The notes: generated by a model from the sequence alone, not told the origin. A stretch of 52,567 bases of DNA from Planctomycetota bacterium (GCA_016235815.1 JACRIM010000053.1:1-52567); one strand, 5' to 3'. Numbered from the stretch's first letter, positions 26,707 through 36,386 are shown. Made by a program: numbers and translations.

Positions 26707-27966
26707 ATGCGTCAATTGCATCGCTTTGGTCTTGCCGTCGTTTTGTCCTTTTTGTGGATAGGCGTTACCCGCGCCGATTCCCCGGCGAAGTCGCCGCGCG
26801 TCAACGGCGAACTTACCACCCAAGACGGTCTGCGAATTCTCCGCGTCTGGGGGACGCCGCGCGAGCAGGGCTTCGCGCAGGGGTATCTCCTTGGCGCGGA
26901 CAGCATCGCGCTGCTCGACAAGTATCTGCAAGCCGGCGGCCCGGAGGCGATCAAGGCGTATGAGGTTGCGTCGTTTCTGATGACGCGATCGATGAAAATC
27001 GAACCGCGCTACAAGGAGGAGATGGAAGGCATTGTCGCCGGCTTCAAGGCGAGGCTTGGCGAGCGGATCGTCGTGCCGGCGCTGAATCGGCCGCTGGAGT
27101 ATCGTGATCTCGTTGCCGTGAACTGTATTCCCGAGACGGCTCGCGTCGGGTGTTCGTCGTTTGCGGTGTGGGGGGCACTGACCAGTGATGGCGGCACGAT
27201 TGCCGGCCGCAACCTTGATTGGTTTCACAATCCCGCGCTTGATGATTCGCAGATCATCGTGGCACGCGTGTCGGCGGATGGGGCGGATGCGCAGGGCTGG
27301 GTGTCGCTGACGTGGCCTTGCTTTGTCGGGTGCCTTACCGGGATGAACGCGGAGGGAGTCACGGTGAGCGTACATGATGCGCCGGGGCAGCGCACAACGG
27401 ACGGCAGCAAGCTCACGCCGCGCGGGCTGGCGTTGCGCGAGGCGCTGGAGGCAGCGCGGGTGGCGTCGGCGGAGAAGGACATCGTCGCGGTGCTTCGCAA
27501 TCGCACGTGCATGGTCGGCAACAACGTGCCGGTGGCATTGCCTTACAACGGCAACGGGCCGGCGTCCATCGTGTTTGAGTACGACGGCGATCTGGAGAAG
27601 GACGGCGGCGTGAGCATTCGCCGTGTGACCGGTGATCCGGCGAAGGCGGTCATGCAGGCCTGCACGAATCACTACCGGGCGCGGTCCAAGGCGGTGGAGT
27701 GCGGGCGGTATGAGACGCTCGAATCCGATTTCAACGCGGCCTATCAATCGAGCAAGAAGCTCGACGTGGCCGGTGCGTTTGCCTGGCTCGACGACGTGGC
27801 GATGGACGGGCGATGCATGACGTATCACAGCGTGGTGTTTGAGCCGAACAAGAAGCGGATGCACATCCGCCTGTCTCGCGGCACGGAGAACGCGACGCAT
27901 TCCAAGCCGATTGTCGTTGATGTGGGCGAGTTGCTTTGGCCGGTCGGCTCCGCGAGCGGTCGCTAG
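26707..27966 (+). CDS. Secreted C45-like Ntn hydrolase
   Basis: 419 residues from the ATG at 26707 (GGGAGGAG eight bases upstream). The N-terminus is a signal peptide (LAVVLSFLWIGVTRA). ILRVWGTPREQGFAQGYLLG and the block GCSSFAVWGAL followed by GTIAGRNLDWF match the acyl-CoA:6-APA acyltransferase/choloylglycine-like group, where a cysteine freed by self-cleavage (here probably the Cys of VGCSS) is the nucleophile. Substrate is unknown; amide or acyl bonds are likely. TATAAT at 26647-26652 may be its -10 box. It stands between recA and cdsA without a clear operon link. Confidence 0.75.
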   Translation: MRQLHRFGLAVVLSFLWIGVTRADSPAKSPRVNGELTTQDGLRILRVWGTPREQGFAQGYLLGADSIALLDKYLQAGGPEAIKAYEVASFLMTRSMKIEPRYKEEMEGIVAGFKARLGERIVVPALNRPLEYRDLVAVNCIPETARVGCSSFAVWGALTSDGGTIAGRNLDWFHNPALDDSQIIVARVSADGADAQGWVSLTWPCFVGCLTGMNAEGVTVSVHDAPGQRTTDGSKLTPRGLALREALEAARVASAEKDIVAVLRNRTCMVGNNVPVALPYNGNGPASIVFEYDGDLEKDGGVSIRRVTGDPAKAVMQACTNHYRARSKAVECGRYETLESDFNAAYQSSKKLDVAGAFAWLDDVAMDGRCMTYHSVVFEPNKKRMHIRLSRGTENATHSKPIVVDVGELLWPVGSASGR

Positions 27967-28012
27967 GCCGGGTTGGTAGCGTGCGCCTGCATCTCTCGTT
28001 ACGCTGCCCGCC

Positions 28013-28912
28013 ATGTTGAACCAGCGGCTTTTCTTCGGCGCGGTCATGATCGGCGCGCTGCTTGGGCTTCTTTACCTGGATGATCGATTCGCCGGTCCGC
28101 TCGATCTGGGGGCGCGGGTCATTCGGCACGAGGGCGCGATCGTCACGCTCATCCTCGCGGTTGTTTGCATCATCGGCACCATCGAGTTCTCTCGCATCGC
28201 GGAGGCGGCCGGTCACAGCGCCCTGCATCTTTGGGCCGCGTTTTCGAATTATCTGCTCGTCCTTCTGCCGTACTTCACGCACAACGGGTTGCTGGGCAAC
28301 GCGGTATCGCCGACGTCTCATGCGAGTTGGCTGGTGACGTGGCTGGTGGTCACGCTGTTCGGGGCGTGCACGCTGGTGGCAGCGCGGCAGCGCACGGAAC
28401 ACGCGGTTTCTGATATTTCAGTCACGCTGCTCATGGTGCTTTACCTCGGTGTGCTTCCGACGTATCTGTTGCGCCTGCGCCTCGAAGGGTCGGTGTGGCT
28501 GCTCTTGTATTTCATCGCGACGGTGAAGTGCTGCGACATCGGGGCGTACTTCACGGGTCGCGTGCTCGGCCGGCACAAGCTCATCGAATGGCTCAGCCCA
28601 AAGAAGACCATTGAGGGGCTGCTCGGCGGGGTGCTTACATCAATCCTTGTTTCGATTGCGTTGTCGCAGTGGGTCGGCGTGCGGCTTGGGGACGGGATTC
28701 GGCTGGAGATTCCGATGTCGCTGGCGGCACTCTTCGGGCTGCTGATGGCGGTCGTGGGGCAGGCGGGCGATCTGCTGGAATCGCTGTTCAAGCGCGATGC
28801 CCGGGTGAAGGATTCGGCCTCGGTGATTCCCGGTTTCGGCGGCGTTCTTGACATCGTGGATTCGCTTTTGCCGACGGCTCCCATCGCCTGTTGGATTTTG
28901 CTAAAATCCTGA
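28013..28912 (+). CDS. cdsA: Phosphatidate cytidylyltransferase
   Basis: 299 residues with about eight membrane helices. Conserved blocks are CDIGAYFTGRVLGRHKL, SPKKTIEGLLGG and the C-terminal signature SLFKRDARVKDS...PGFGGVLDIVD. It makes CDP-diacylglycerol from phosphatidate and CTP in the inner membrane, the branch point of phospholipid synthesis. The signature has two departures from the family pattern: Phe for the usual His (PGFGG for PGHGG) and Ile for the usual Arg (LDIVD for LDRID). Confidence 0.88.
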   Translation: MLNQRLFFGAVMIGALLGLLYLDDRFAGPLDLGARVIRHEGAIVTLILAVVCIIGTIEFSRIAEAAGHSALHLWAAFSNYLLVLLPYFTHNGLLGNAVSPTSHASWLVTWLVVTLFGACTLVAARQRTEHAVSDISVTLLMVLYLGVLPTYLLRLRLEGSVWLLLYFIATVKCCDIGAYFTGRVLGRHKLIEWLSPKKTIEGLLGGVLTSILVSIALSQWVGVRLGDGIRLEIPMSLAALFGLLMAVVGQAGDLLESLFKRDARVKDSASVIPGFGGVLDIVDSLLPTAPIACWILLKS

Positions 28913-28977
28913 GTGTCGGCACTGTGGATGGAGGGTCCGCGGCCGGCCGTTGTGCGCGACAGGAGTAAGCCCCGCCC

Positions 28978-29934
28978 TTGGAACTCGTCATCACCTTGCC
29001 TGGCTCGCCTGAGAAACAGATGATCCTGTTCGGCCCGGCCGACTGCAATCTTCGGGCCATCCGCGATGCCTTTGGGGTCAAACTCTTTGCGCGTGATTCG
29101 ACGCTGCGCCTTGTCGGCGAGGCGGATTCGGTCGGCAAGGCATCGACGCTGATTGAGAATCTCCAATCGCACATTCGCGACCATTCTGCTTTGACCAAGC
29201 TCGACCTCGATGAAGCCATTGCCGAGTTGAAGGCCAGGGATCATGCCGACGGCGAACACGTCATTCGTGTGTCATCGAAGGCGGCGCCGATTCGGCCGAA
29301 GACGGCGGGGCAGGAAGTCTACATTCGGGCGATCGAGGAGAGCGACCTGTGCTTCTGCCTCGGACCGGCCGGCACGGGGAAGACGTACATCGCCGTGGCA
29401 ATGGCGCTTGCGATGCTGAAGAGTGGCCGGATCAAGCGGATCGTGCTGGCGCGGCCGGCGGTGGAGGCGGGGGAGAAGCTTGGCTACCTGCCGGGCGACA
29501 TGCAGGCGAAGGTGAATCCGTATCTGCGGCCGCTGTTCGACGCGATGCATGACATGATGGACTTCGATCAGATTCGGCGGTTCCTTGCGAATGACATCAT
29601 CGAAGTCATCCCGCTGGCCTTCATGCGGGGGCGCACGCTCAACCACGCGGCGATCATTCTCGACGAGGCGCAGAACGCGACGAAGTCGCAGATGCTGATG
29701 TTTCTGACGCGGCTCGGCCAGCACAGCAAGATGATCGTGACCGGCGACGACAGCCAGTCGGACCTCGACCACAAGGTTCGCAGCGGGCTGACCGACGCGG
29801 TGGAGCGGCTGGACGGGGTGAACGGGGTGCGCGTCGCGCGGTTGACGAAGCTGGACATTGTTCGGCATCGGCTGGTGACGGAGATTGTTCATGCCTATGG
29901 GGATCCGCCGCGTGCCAATGATCGATCGCTTTGA
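28978..29934 (+). CDS. phoH: PhoH-family ATPase (YbeZ-like)
   Basis: 318 residues from a TTG at 28978; GGAGTAAG lies about 10 bases upstream and no better start exists. An N-terminal KH-like segment (MILFGPADCNLRAIRDAFGV) precedes the P-loop GPAGTGKTYIAVA, Walker B IILDEAQNATKSQM and GDDSQSDL. YbeZ-type proteins act with YbeY in 16S rRNA maturation and ribosome quality control. Here no ybeY follows; the next gene is on the other strand. Confidence 0.92.
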   Translation: MELVITLPGSPEKQMILFGPADCNLRAIRDAFGVKLFARDSTLRLVGEADSVGKASTLIENLQSHIRDHSALTKLDLDEAIAELKARDHADGEHVIRVSSKAAPIRPKTAGQEVYIRAIEESDLCFCLGPAGTGKTYIAVAMALAMLKSGRIKRIVLARPAVEAGEKLGYLPGDMQAKVNPYLRPLFDAMHDMMDFDQIRRFLANDIIEVIPLAFMRGRTLNHAAIILDEAQNATKSQMLMFLTRLGQHSKMIVTGDDSQSDLDHKVRSGLTDAVERLDGVNGVRVARLTKLDIVRHRLVTEIVHAYGDPPRANDRSL

Positions 29935-30000
29935 GCCTTAAGCCATGGGCCCAAGCGCCGCATTCGAAGGCGGTGGATCGCGTTGGCATTCTGATTCAGC

Positions 30001-30906
30001 TTACTTTTTTAAGTGCAGATCGCGCTTCGCCGAGTCTGACACCGCCAGAATCGCCGGGTGGCGGATGCGTCGTTCGATGGAAATCGCATAGAAACGTTCT
30101 CGCAGGGCCGGGATGGTAGCGATTCGAACGACGCCGTATTGGCGCTCAATTTCGGTCGCGATGGCGGCGGATGCAAAGAAGAGCCCCCGTCCGGCGTGCC
30201 CGAAGGCCTTTAATAGTGCGCTGTCCTCGAACTGCCCGACGACGTGCGGTGTGATGCCGTTCGTGAGCATCCATTGATTCAACGTTCGACGGATCGTACA
30301 TGTCTCGGCCGGCAGAAGAAGCGGCGCTTCGGACAGGCAGCCTGGAAATCGCTTTCTGAACTTCTTGGCTAGGGACGGGGTACCAAATACGGCCAACGAG
30401 CTTTCTCCGAGCAAGTGGCTGTAGGCACGCACATTCACGCTTGGACCTATGGGTGCATCGCTGAGTACGAGATCCAATTCGTGAATCGCCAAGTCAGCAA
30501 GGAGCTTGTCGGGTTTGCCCTCGCGACAAAGCAACTCGACGCCACCCGGCAATTGCAGAGCGGGTTCCAGCAGACGATAGGCAATGAGTTTGGGGACCGC
30601 GTCGGCCACGCCCACCACGAAGCGCGGCGCACGGTCTGACGGGCGGCCTCGAAACGTTTCGCGCAGTTCGCGGCCCAGCGCGAAGATGTCGTCAGCATAG
30701 CGCATCGCGACATGGCCCATCTCCGTCAGCTCCAGACGCCGACCGCGCCGATGGAAGAGCGGCTGCCCGAGGGAGCGCTCCAGCGAACGAATCTGCGCCG
30801 AGATGGTGGGTTGCGAGACGAGCAGTTTCCGGCCTGCGGCGAGGATGCTGCCCTCGCGTCCGACGGTCCAGAAGTAGAACAGGTGGTGGTAATTCGGATC
30901 GTCCAT
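30001..30906 (-). CDS. LysR-family regulator, NhaR-like
   Basis: 301 residues from the ATG at 30906. The N-terminus NYHHLFYFWTVGREGSILAAG followed by SQPTISAQIRSLERSLGQPLFHRRGR is the LysR winged helix-turn-helix in the NhaR subfamily wording. A LysR substrate-binding domain follows. NhaR regulates sodium/proton antiport and, in some bacteria, biofilm polysaccharide genes. It diverges from the HPF/type I secretion genes across 143 bp, which contains the AT-rich stretch TATATAGATAGAACGTAT, a possible LysR site. Confidence 0.88.
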   Translation of the reverse strand: MDDPNYHHLFYFWTVGREGSILAAGRKLLVSQPTISAQIRSLERSLGQPLFHRRGRRLELTEMGHVAMRYADDIFALGRELRETFRGRPSDRAPRFVVGVADAVPKLIAYRLLEPALQLPGGVELLCREGKPDKLLADLAIHELDLVLSDAPIGPSVNVRAYSHLLGESSLAVFGTPSLAKKFRKRFPGCLSEAPLLLPAETCTIRRTLNQWMLTNGITPHVVGQFEDSALLKAFGHAGRGLFFASAAIATEIERQYGVVRIATIPALRERFYAISIERRIRHPAILAVSDSAKRDLHLKK

Positions 30907-31049
30907 GGCCGGATTGTATATAGATAGAACGTATAAGCAATTGCGCCAGTTTCTTATTTTCTTTTCCACCCCATCGCCCAATAGTTACGACATCAACGCA
31001 TGCGGCGTCCTTCGCAGGGTGATGCATCGCGTTCCCCGGAGTGCCGTTC

Positions 31050-31370
31050 ATGCGCGTGTTGCTCAAGTTGGCGGCCCGACACTCCAGCCCTGCGGCCCGC
31101 GACGCGGTCGACCGGCGTGTTCGCCTGGCGCTGGGGCGATTTGATGAGTTCATTCAGCGGACCGAGATCGTGCTAACGGACGCCAAAGGTCTGAAAGGAA
31201 ACGTGCTTCAGTGCTGTCGATTGACGATTGCGCTGCGCTCGGCGCCGGACGTCGTTATCGAGATCACCGACATTGATGCCACCCTGGCGATCCATCGCGC
31301 CATCGATCGGGCCGTCCGGCATATGCGAGAGAGCCTGGACCGTCGGCGCGACGTCCGGCGCGAATTTTGA
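31050..31370 (+). CDS. HPF/RaiA-like ribosome-associated protein
   Basis: 106 residues from the ATG at 31050 (GGAG eight bases upstream). The pattern RRVRLALGRFDEFIQRTEIVLTD..G.KG...QCCRLTI followed by VVIEITDIDATLAIHRAIDRAVR follows short HPF/RaiA proteins, which bind the small ribosomal subunit and promote hibernation. Similarity is moderate, and the usual basic surface is only partly present. It opens the run of genes that continues with the ABC transporter 57 bp downstream, an unusual position for such a factor. Confidence 0.65.
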   Translation: MRVLLKLAARHSSPAARDAVDRRVRLALGRFDEFIQRTEIVLTDAKGLKGNVLQCCRLTIALRSAPDVVIEITDIDATLAIHRAIDRAVRHMRESLDRRRDVRREF

Positions 31371-31427
31371 CGGAATGCCGGAGCGACCCATGCAATTGCG
31401 TTTGACGTGAGTAAGTGAGTAACAGGA

Positions 31428-33167
31428 ATGATTGAAACTGCAGCCACGAAAACAACCTATCCCATGTCCGGAGCCGCGCACGGCGACGAGCCGCCGTTTC
31501 GCAGGTTGGTTCGGCTTTTCGCCGACGATCGGCGGGACATCGGGCTTGTTCTGGTTTTCTCCGTGGCCGTCGGCATTCTCACGCTGGCCACCCCGATCAC
31601 GGTTCAGGCGTTGGTCAACTTCGTCTCCTTCGGCGGGTTGATGCAGCCGTTGGTGGTGCTCGGCATACTCTTGTTCGGATTCCTGGCGATGGCGGGCGCG
31701 ATCCGCACGCTGCAGACGTATGTGATTGAAGTTCTTCAACGGCGGCTCTTTGTGCGCGTGCTGGCGGATTTGTCCATGCGACTTCCGCGCGTCGCGGCGG
31801 ATTGCTACGACCGGGGAAACGGGCCTGAACTGGTCAATCGGTTTTTTGACATCGTCACCGTGCAAAAGGTCGCCGCCATGCTGCTGCTTGATGGCGCATC
31901 GGTGGTGCTGCAGATCTTTGTCGGCCTTGTGATTCTGGCGTTCTACCACCCGTTCCTTCTTGCCTTCGACGTATTGCTCATTCTCTCAATTGTGTTCGTG
32001 ATGTTTGCACTGGGTCGAGGGGCCGTCCGCACCGCCATAACGGAGTCGAAGGCGAAATACGCCGTGGTGGCCGCGCTGGAGGAGATTGCCCGTTACCCCG
32101 TGGTGTTCAAGCTGGCCGGCGCCGCCGACTTTGCACGCCAGCGGGCGAACGCCCTTGCGATCGATTATGTGGATTCCCGGCGGCAGCATTTTTCGATCGT
32201 GCTTCGACAGGTTATTGGTTTCATCGTTTTGCAAGTGATTGCGGCGACGATCCTGCTCACGCTCGGCGGATTCCTGGTGATGGATGGACAATTAACGCTG
32301 GGGCAACTGGTGGCGGCTGAACTGATTGTCTCCGGCGTGCTGGCATCGTTATCAAAATTTGGCAAGCAACTCGAGAATGTATACGACCTGCTTGCCGCCG
32401 TTGACAAGCTGGGGCATCTGCTGGATCTGCCGCTGGAGCGCGATGACGGCGCCGCCTGCTCTGCCGGCGGCACGGGGGCGGCTCTTGAATTGCGCGATGT
32501 TGCCTTCGGCTTCGCGGGCCAGAAACCGGTGATTGCCGGATTCAGTCTTCGCGTGAACCCGCGTGATCGTATCTGCATCGTCGGTCGACATGGCTCGGGC
32601 AAGAGCCTTCTCGCGGACTTGTTGATCGGGCTGCGCCGGCCAATCGCCGGCTGCATCGAATTTGGAGGGGCCGATCTTCGCGAATTGAGCCTGACGACGA
32701 TTCGGGAGCACGTCGCGCTTGTTCGCGGGATCGAGATTATCGAGGGGACCGTCGAAGAAAACGTGCGCATGGGTCGAACCGACATTCCATTGGACGTGAT
32801 TCGCCACGCTCTGGACCACGTCGGAATCCTCGAGCGGGTCAGGGAATTGCCCGACGGTCTGGCAACGCATCTTGTGTCGACCGGCGCGCCGCTTTCGCCC
32901 GGACAGGCAGGGCGACTCATGATTGCCCGGGCCATCGTGGGTCGGCCGCACGTGTTAGTGCTGGATGATCTGTTGGATGATCTGGACTCGGAGGCGCGTG
33001 AGTGCGTGCTTGATGCCGTCTTGGCCCCCGAGGCGACATGGTCGGTACTGATCCTCGGGAGCCACGCGGTCGGAGACGGCCGCGGCGTGCGCGTGGTTCA
33101 CCTCGGCCAGTCGCCGGATAAAAGTCCCGACCCAGCGTCGCGTTCCTTCACTGCGGCTTCCGCATAA
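31428..33167 (+). CDS. ABC transporter, fused permease and ATPase (type I secretion-like)
   Basis: 579 residues. The first ~330 residues form a six-helix exporter membrane domain, and the rest a nucleotide-binding domain with Walker A GRHGSGKSL, signature LSPGQ, Walker B VLVLDDLLDDLD and H-loop SHAV. Two usual catalytic positions differ: the Q-loop glutamine is absent (HVALVRGIEI) and the residue after Walker B is Asp rather than Glu. With the HlyD- and TolC-like genes that follow it would form an envelope-spanning export channel. No C39 peptidase domain is present and no cargo gene is seen nearby. Confidence 0.88.
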   Translation: MIETAATKTTYPMSGAAHGDEPPFRRLVRLFADDRRDIGLVLVFSVAVGILTLATPITVQALVNFVSFGGLMQPLVVLGILLFGFLAMAGAIRTLQTYVIEVLQRRLFVRVLADLSMRLPRVAADCYDRGNGPELVNRFFDIVTVQKVAAMLLLDGASVVLQIFVGLVILAFYHPFLLAFDVLLILSIVFVMFALGRGAVRTAITESKAKYAVVAALEEIARYPVVFKLAGAADFARQRANALAIDYVDSRRQHFSIVLRQVIGFIVLQVIAATILLTLGGFLVMDGQLTLGQLVAAELIVSGVLASLSKFGKQLENVYDLLAAVDKLGHLLDLPLERDDGAACSAGGTGAALELRDVAFGFAGQKPVIAGFSLRVNPRDRICIVGRHGSGKSLLADLLIGLRRPIAGCIEFGGADLRELSLTTIREHVALVRGIEIIEGTVEENVRMGRTDIPLDVIRHALDHVGILERVRELPDGLATHLVSTGAPLSPGQAGRLMIARAIVGRPHVLVLDDLLDDLDSEARECVLDAVLAPEATWSVLILGSHAVGDGRGVRVVHLGQSPDKSPDPASRSFTAASA

Positions 33168-33177
33168 GGAGATGACC

Positions 33178-34524
33178 ATGCACGGTGCGCAGCTATTTCA
33201 GCCCGCTCAACCGCTTGCATCCCCGTTCACGGTGATGGCGATGGTGGCCCGTCCGCGCTGGCTCGGACGAGTGGGCTGGGCCATCGCGATTTTTCTTTGC
33301 ATCATGCCGTTTGGCATGCTGTTCGTGCCGTGGCAGCAGAACATCAAGGGCACGGGCCGCGTGCAGGCCTTTGCAGCGCTGGAACGTGAGCAGGCGATCA
33401 AGGCGCCGTTGTCCGGTCGCGTGGTGCGTTGGCGGGTTCAGGAAGGAGCGCATGTGAACGCCGGCGATCCGCTGGTCGAGATTTCCGACATTGATCCCAA
33501 CCTGATCGGCCGGCTTCAGCAAGAGCGCAACGGCTTGCAGGGAAAATACGATGCGGCGGTGGACAAGGTCCGTTCGTATGAGCAGCAGATCGTCAATCTG
33601 GAGGCCACGCGGGACCTGGCCGTGACGGCGGCGACGCATCGCTTGGAGATGACCCGGGAGAAGGTGAACTCATCCGTGGCGATGCTTGAGGCCTCGCGAG
33701 CGGCGCTCAAGGCGGCGGAGGCTCAGTTGCAGCGATACAAGACGCTTGAAGCGGATGGGCTTGTCTCGCGGCGCGACTTCGAAGTGGCGGAACGAGATCA
33801 TGAACTGGCACGCACCTCGGTCGACAGCGCGGAAGCCTCGTTGAAAGCGACACGAAACGAACTGCAGGCGATGGAAGCCGAGCTGAAGCGAATTCGAACC
33901 GACGCAGACTCCAAGATTGACTCGGCCCGCGCCACACTCAATGAAGCGCAGGGGCTTGTTCAGGAGTCGCTGGCCAGCCTCGCCAAGCTCGACGTCAGCA
34001 TCTCGCGGCAACAGTCGCAGTTGGTGACTGCTCCGCGTGACGGCTACGTTTTTCGCCTGCACGCGAGTCAGGACGGGGAGATTGTGAAGGCGGGTGATTC
34101 GCTGATGGTGCTGGTTCCGAAGACGGACAATCCGTCGGTGGAACTTTGGATCGATGGAAACGACGCGCCGCTGGTGCGGCAAGGCTCGCCGGTTCGGCTT
34201 CAGTTTGAGGGTTGGCCGGCTGTTCAGTTTGTGGGGTGGCCGTCGGTTGCGGTCGGCACGTTCGGCGGTCGTGTGGCTCTGATCGATTCGACGGATAACG
34301 GGAAGGGGCAGTTTCGAGTTCTGGTCGTTCCCGATGAGGCGGAGTCGAAATGGCCGGACAGTCGGTATTTGCGACAAGGTGTGCGGGCCAAGGGCTGGGT
34401 GCTGCTGAATCAGGTGACGGTCGGCTATGAGGTTTGGCGACAACTGAACGGCTTTCCGCCGGTGATTGCCCCAACTGAACCCAAGCAGGATGCGGAGAAG
34501 GACAGGGGCGTCGGCAAGAAATGA
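33178..34524 (+). CDS. HlyD-type periplasmic adaptor
   Basis: 448 residues from the ATG at 33178 (GGAG six bases upstream; the ATG at 33172 is too close to that site). One membrane helix near residues 28-50 is followed by a lipoyl half-motif (IKAPLSGRVVRWRVQEGAHVNAGDPLVEI), a long coiled coil (about residues 105-285), the second lipoyl half (TAPRDGYVFRLHASQDGEIVKAGDSLMVLV) and a beta-barrel region. This is the membrane-fusion protein linking the ABC exporter to the outer-membrane channel. It starts 10 bp after the ABC gene and overlaps the next by ATGA. Confidence 0.9.
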   Translation: MHGAQLFQPAQPLASPFTVMAMVARPRWLGRVGWAIAIFLCIMPFGMLFVPWQQNIKGTGRVQAFAALEREQAIKAPLSGRVVRWRVQEGAHVNAGDPLVEISDIDPNLIGRLQQERNGLQGKYDAAVDKVRSYEQQIVNLEATRDLAVTAATHRLEMTREKVNSSVAMLEASRAALKAAEAQLQRYKTLEADGLVSRRDFEVAERDHELARTSVDSAEASLKATRNELQAMEAELKRIRTDADSKIDSARATLNEAQGLVQESLASLAKLDVSISRQQSQLVTAPRDGYVFRLHASQDGEIVKAGDSLMVLVPKTDNPSVELWIDGNDAPLVRQGSPVRLQFEGWPAVQFVGWPSVAVGTFGGRVALIDSTDNGKGQFRVLVVPDEAESKWPDSRYLRQGVRAKGWVLLNQVTVGYEVWRQLNGFPPVIAPTEPKQDAEKDRGVGKK

Positions 34525-36386
34525 ACGCAACGTCAATCGAACTTCAACGACCACCGGGACCGAAGGTGCGCCGGCGGAGAATATTCCCTCTCCTGTTGAC
34601 CTGGTTGATGCTGGCGCAGGCGGCGGCGACGGGTGGCTGCTCCCTGTGGCGCGGCGATCTGGACCCGCACTTTGAGAACAAGGTGAACCAGAAGCTTCGC
34701 GGCATCGAGCAGTCGCGCCTCGACCAGCAAACGGCAAAACCCCCCACGACCGTCGAGCAGGGCATCGCGTCGATCAAAGATCAGAGCCGGTTTAAGGGGC
34801 CGACGTCGATGCCTGCGTCGATGGAACTGCCGATCGACGATGTGCGCAAGTTTGTGCTGGAGAATAACCTCGACTTGTCCGTCGTCTCGATCGAGCCGGA
34901 CAAGGCGCGCACCAAGGTCAGCGAAGAGGAGGCCAAGTTCGACGCCACGATCCGGGTCGGCGCGTCGTACAAGAAATCGAACCCGCCCGCCCTTGATGGC
35001 GACATCATTCAGTTTGATGAGAAGAAGCCGCTGGATGAAAAGTTGGCGAAGCAATTCCAGCGTGGGCAGTCGATCATCGACGCCATGGAGAAGCTGTCGA
35101 AGGGTGAGATTCCGAAGGAGGACAAGTTCGGCGGGTTTGACGAGGGCATTGCCAAACTCACGACCATCGAGCAGACGAAAGAGAGCATCAATGCCGAGGT
35201 CGGCGTCAACGTTCCGCTGCCGACCGGGGCGAAGGTGGGGTTGGCTCAGGTCTTCGACCGGCAGAACAAGCTCTCGCCGTATTCTTCCGATCAGAGCACG
35301 GCGCCGGCGGTCTTTTCGATCAGCCAACCGCTTTTGCGGAACGCCGGCCTCGATGTGAACCTTGCGTCGATTCGCATTGCCCGGCTTGATGCGAAGGCGA
35401 CCGGGGCCAAGACGAAACTCGTGGCCATTCGCCTGCTGGCCGCGGCGGAAAAGGCTTATTGGAAGTTGTATGCCGCGCGAAAGCTGCTCGACATTCGCCG
35501 GCAGCTCAACGATGTCGCGAATCGCAACCTGGAGATTGTGGAGAAGCGGGCGGCGGAGGGGCTCGTCGCGCCGATCGAGGTCATCCGGGCCGAGGCGGGC
35601 GTGGCGTTGCAACTTGAGTCGCTGATCATCGCGCAGACCAACGAACGCATTCAGGAGCGCGAGCTCAAGCGCATCCTTAATATCGAGGGGGTGGATCTCC
35701 GCTCGCCGACACGGCTTGATGTCACCACGCCGCCGACGCTGATGGGCTATGAGTTGGAGGCGGAGACGCTTGTGGCCAAGGCCCTTGGGAACCGGATGGA
35801 GTTGCTGGAAGTCGAGCTGGATCTGGCGGCCGATGCGATTCGCATTGACTTCGCCAAGAATCAGACGCTTCCGCTTATTTCGCTTGATTTTGAGTACGGC
35901 CTGCTCGATACCGGCGGGACGCCCGGCACGGCCTGGCAGAGCGCGTGGGATTTCGACAACACCAACTTCGGCGTGGGGATCAAGGGGGAGATCCCGGTGA
36001 CGAACGAGGCGCGAAAGGCACAACTTCGCCGAGCGGTGCTCAATCGAACGCAGCGGCTGGCGACACGGGCGGCGCGGGAGCTTTCGATCCGGCAGGAGGT
36101 TTACGATTCGCTCGATCTGATGTCGCAGAACTGGCAGCGCATTCTCGCCGCTCGGCAGGCCGCCATCATCTCGGGACTGACGTATGAGGCGGAGCGCAAG
36201 CAATTCGACCAGGGCTTGCGGACGATGCGGGAAGTTTTTGAAGCGCTCGGCCAGCTTGGGGATGCCCAGGCGAGGGAAGTGAGCGCGATCGCGGCTTATC
36301 AGGCGTCGCTGATTGAACTGGCTTTTGCGACGGGGACTTTGCTGGGTCACGCGAAGGTGGATGTTCTGGACAGGGATTTCGACTGA
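34521..36386 (+). CDS. TolC-family outer-membrane efflux protein
   Basis: 621 residues. A signal sequence ends in ATGGC with a following Ser, which suggests a lipoprotein. The two TolC repeats are visible: SISQPLLRNAGLDVNLASIRIARLDAK with KLVAIRLLAAAEKAYWKLY, and later GIKGEIPVTNEARKAQLRRAVLNR with VYDSLDLMSQNWQRI and the long helix AALGQLGDAQAR. An insert of about 130 residues before the first repeat, rich in Lys and Asp, makes it longer than E. coli TolC. It forms the outer-membrane exit of the export system. Confidence 0.9.
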   Translation: MNATSIELQRPPGPKVRRRRIFPLLLTWLMLAQAAATGGCSLWRGDLDPHFENKVNQKLRGIEQSRLDQQTAKPPTTVEQGIASIKDQSRFKGPTSMPASMELPIDDVRKFVLENNLDLSVVSIEPDKARTKVSEEEAKFDATIRVGASYKKSNPPALDGDIIQFDEKKPLDEKLAKQFQRGQSIIDAMEKLSKGEIPKEDKFGGFDEGIAKLTTIEQTKESINAEVGVNVPLPTGAKVGLAQVFDRQNKLSPYSSDQSTAPAVFSISQPLLRNAGLDVNLASIRIARLDAKATGAKTKLVAIRLLAAAEKAYWKLYAARKLLDIRRQLNDVANRNLEIVEKRAAEGLVAPIEVIRAEAGVALQLESLIIAQTNERIQERELKRILNIEGVDLRSPTRLDVTTPPTLMGYELEAETLVAKALGNRMELLEVELDLAADAIRIDFAKNQTLPLISLDFEYGLLDTGGTPGTAWQSAWDFDNTNFGVGIKGEIPVTNEARKAQLRRAVLNRTQRLATRAARELSIRQEVYDSLDLMSQNWQRILAARQAAIISGLTYEAERKQFDQGLRTMREVFEALGQLGDAQAREVSAIAAYQASLIELAFATGTLLGHAKVDVLDRDFD

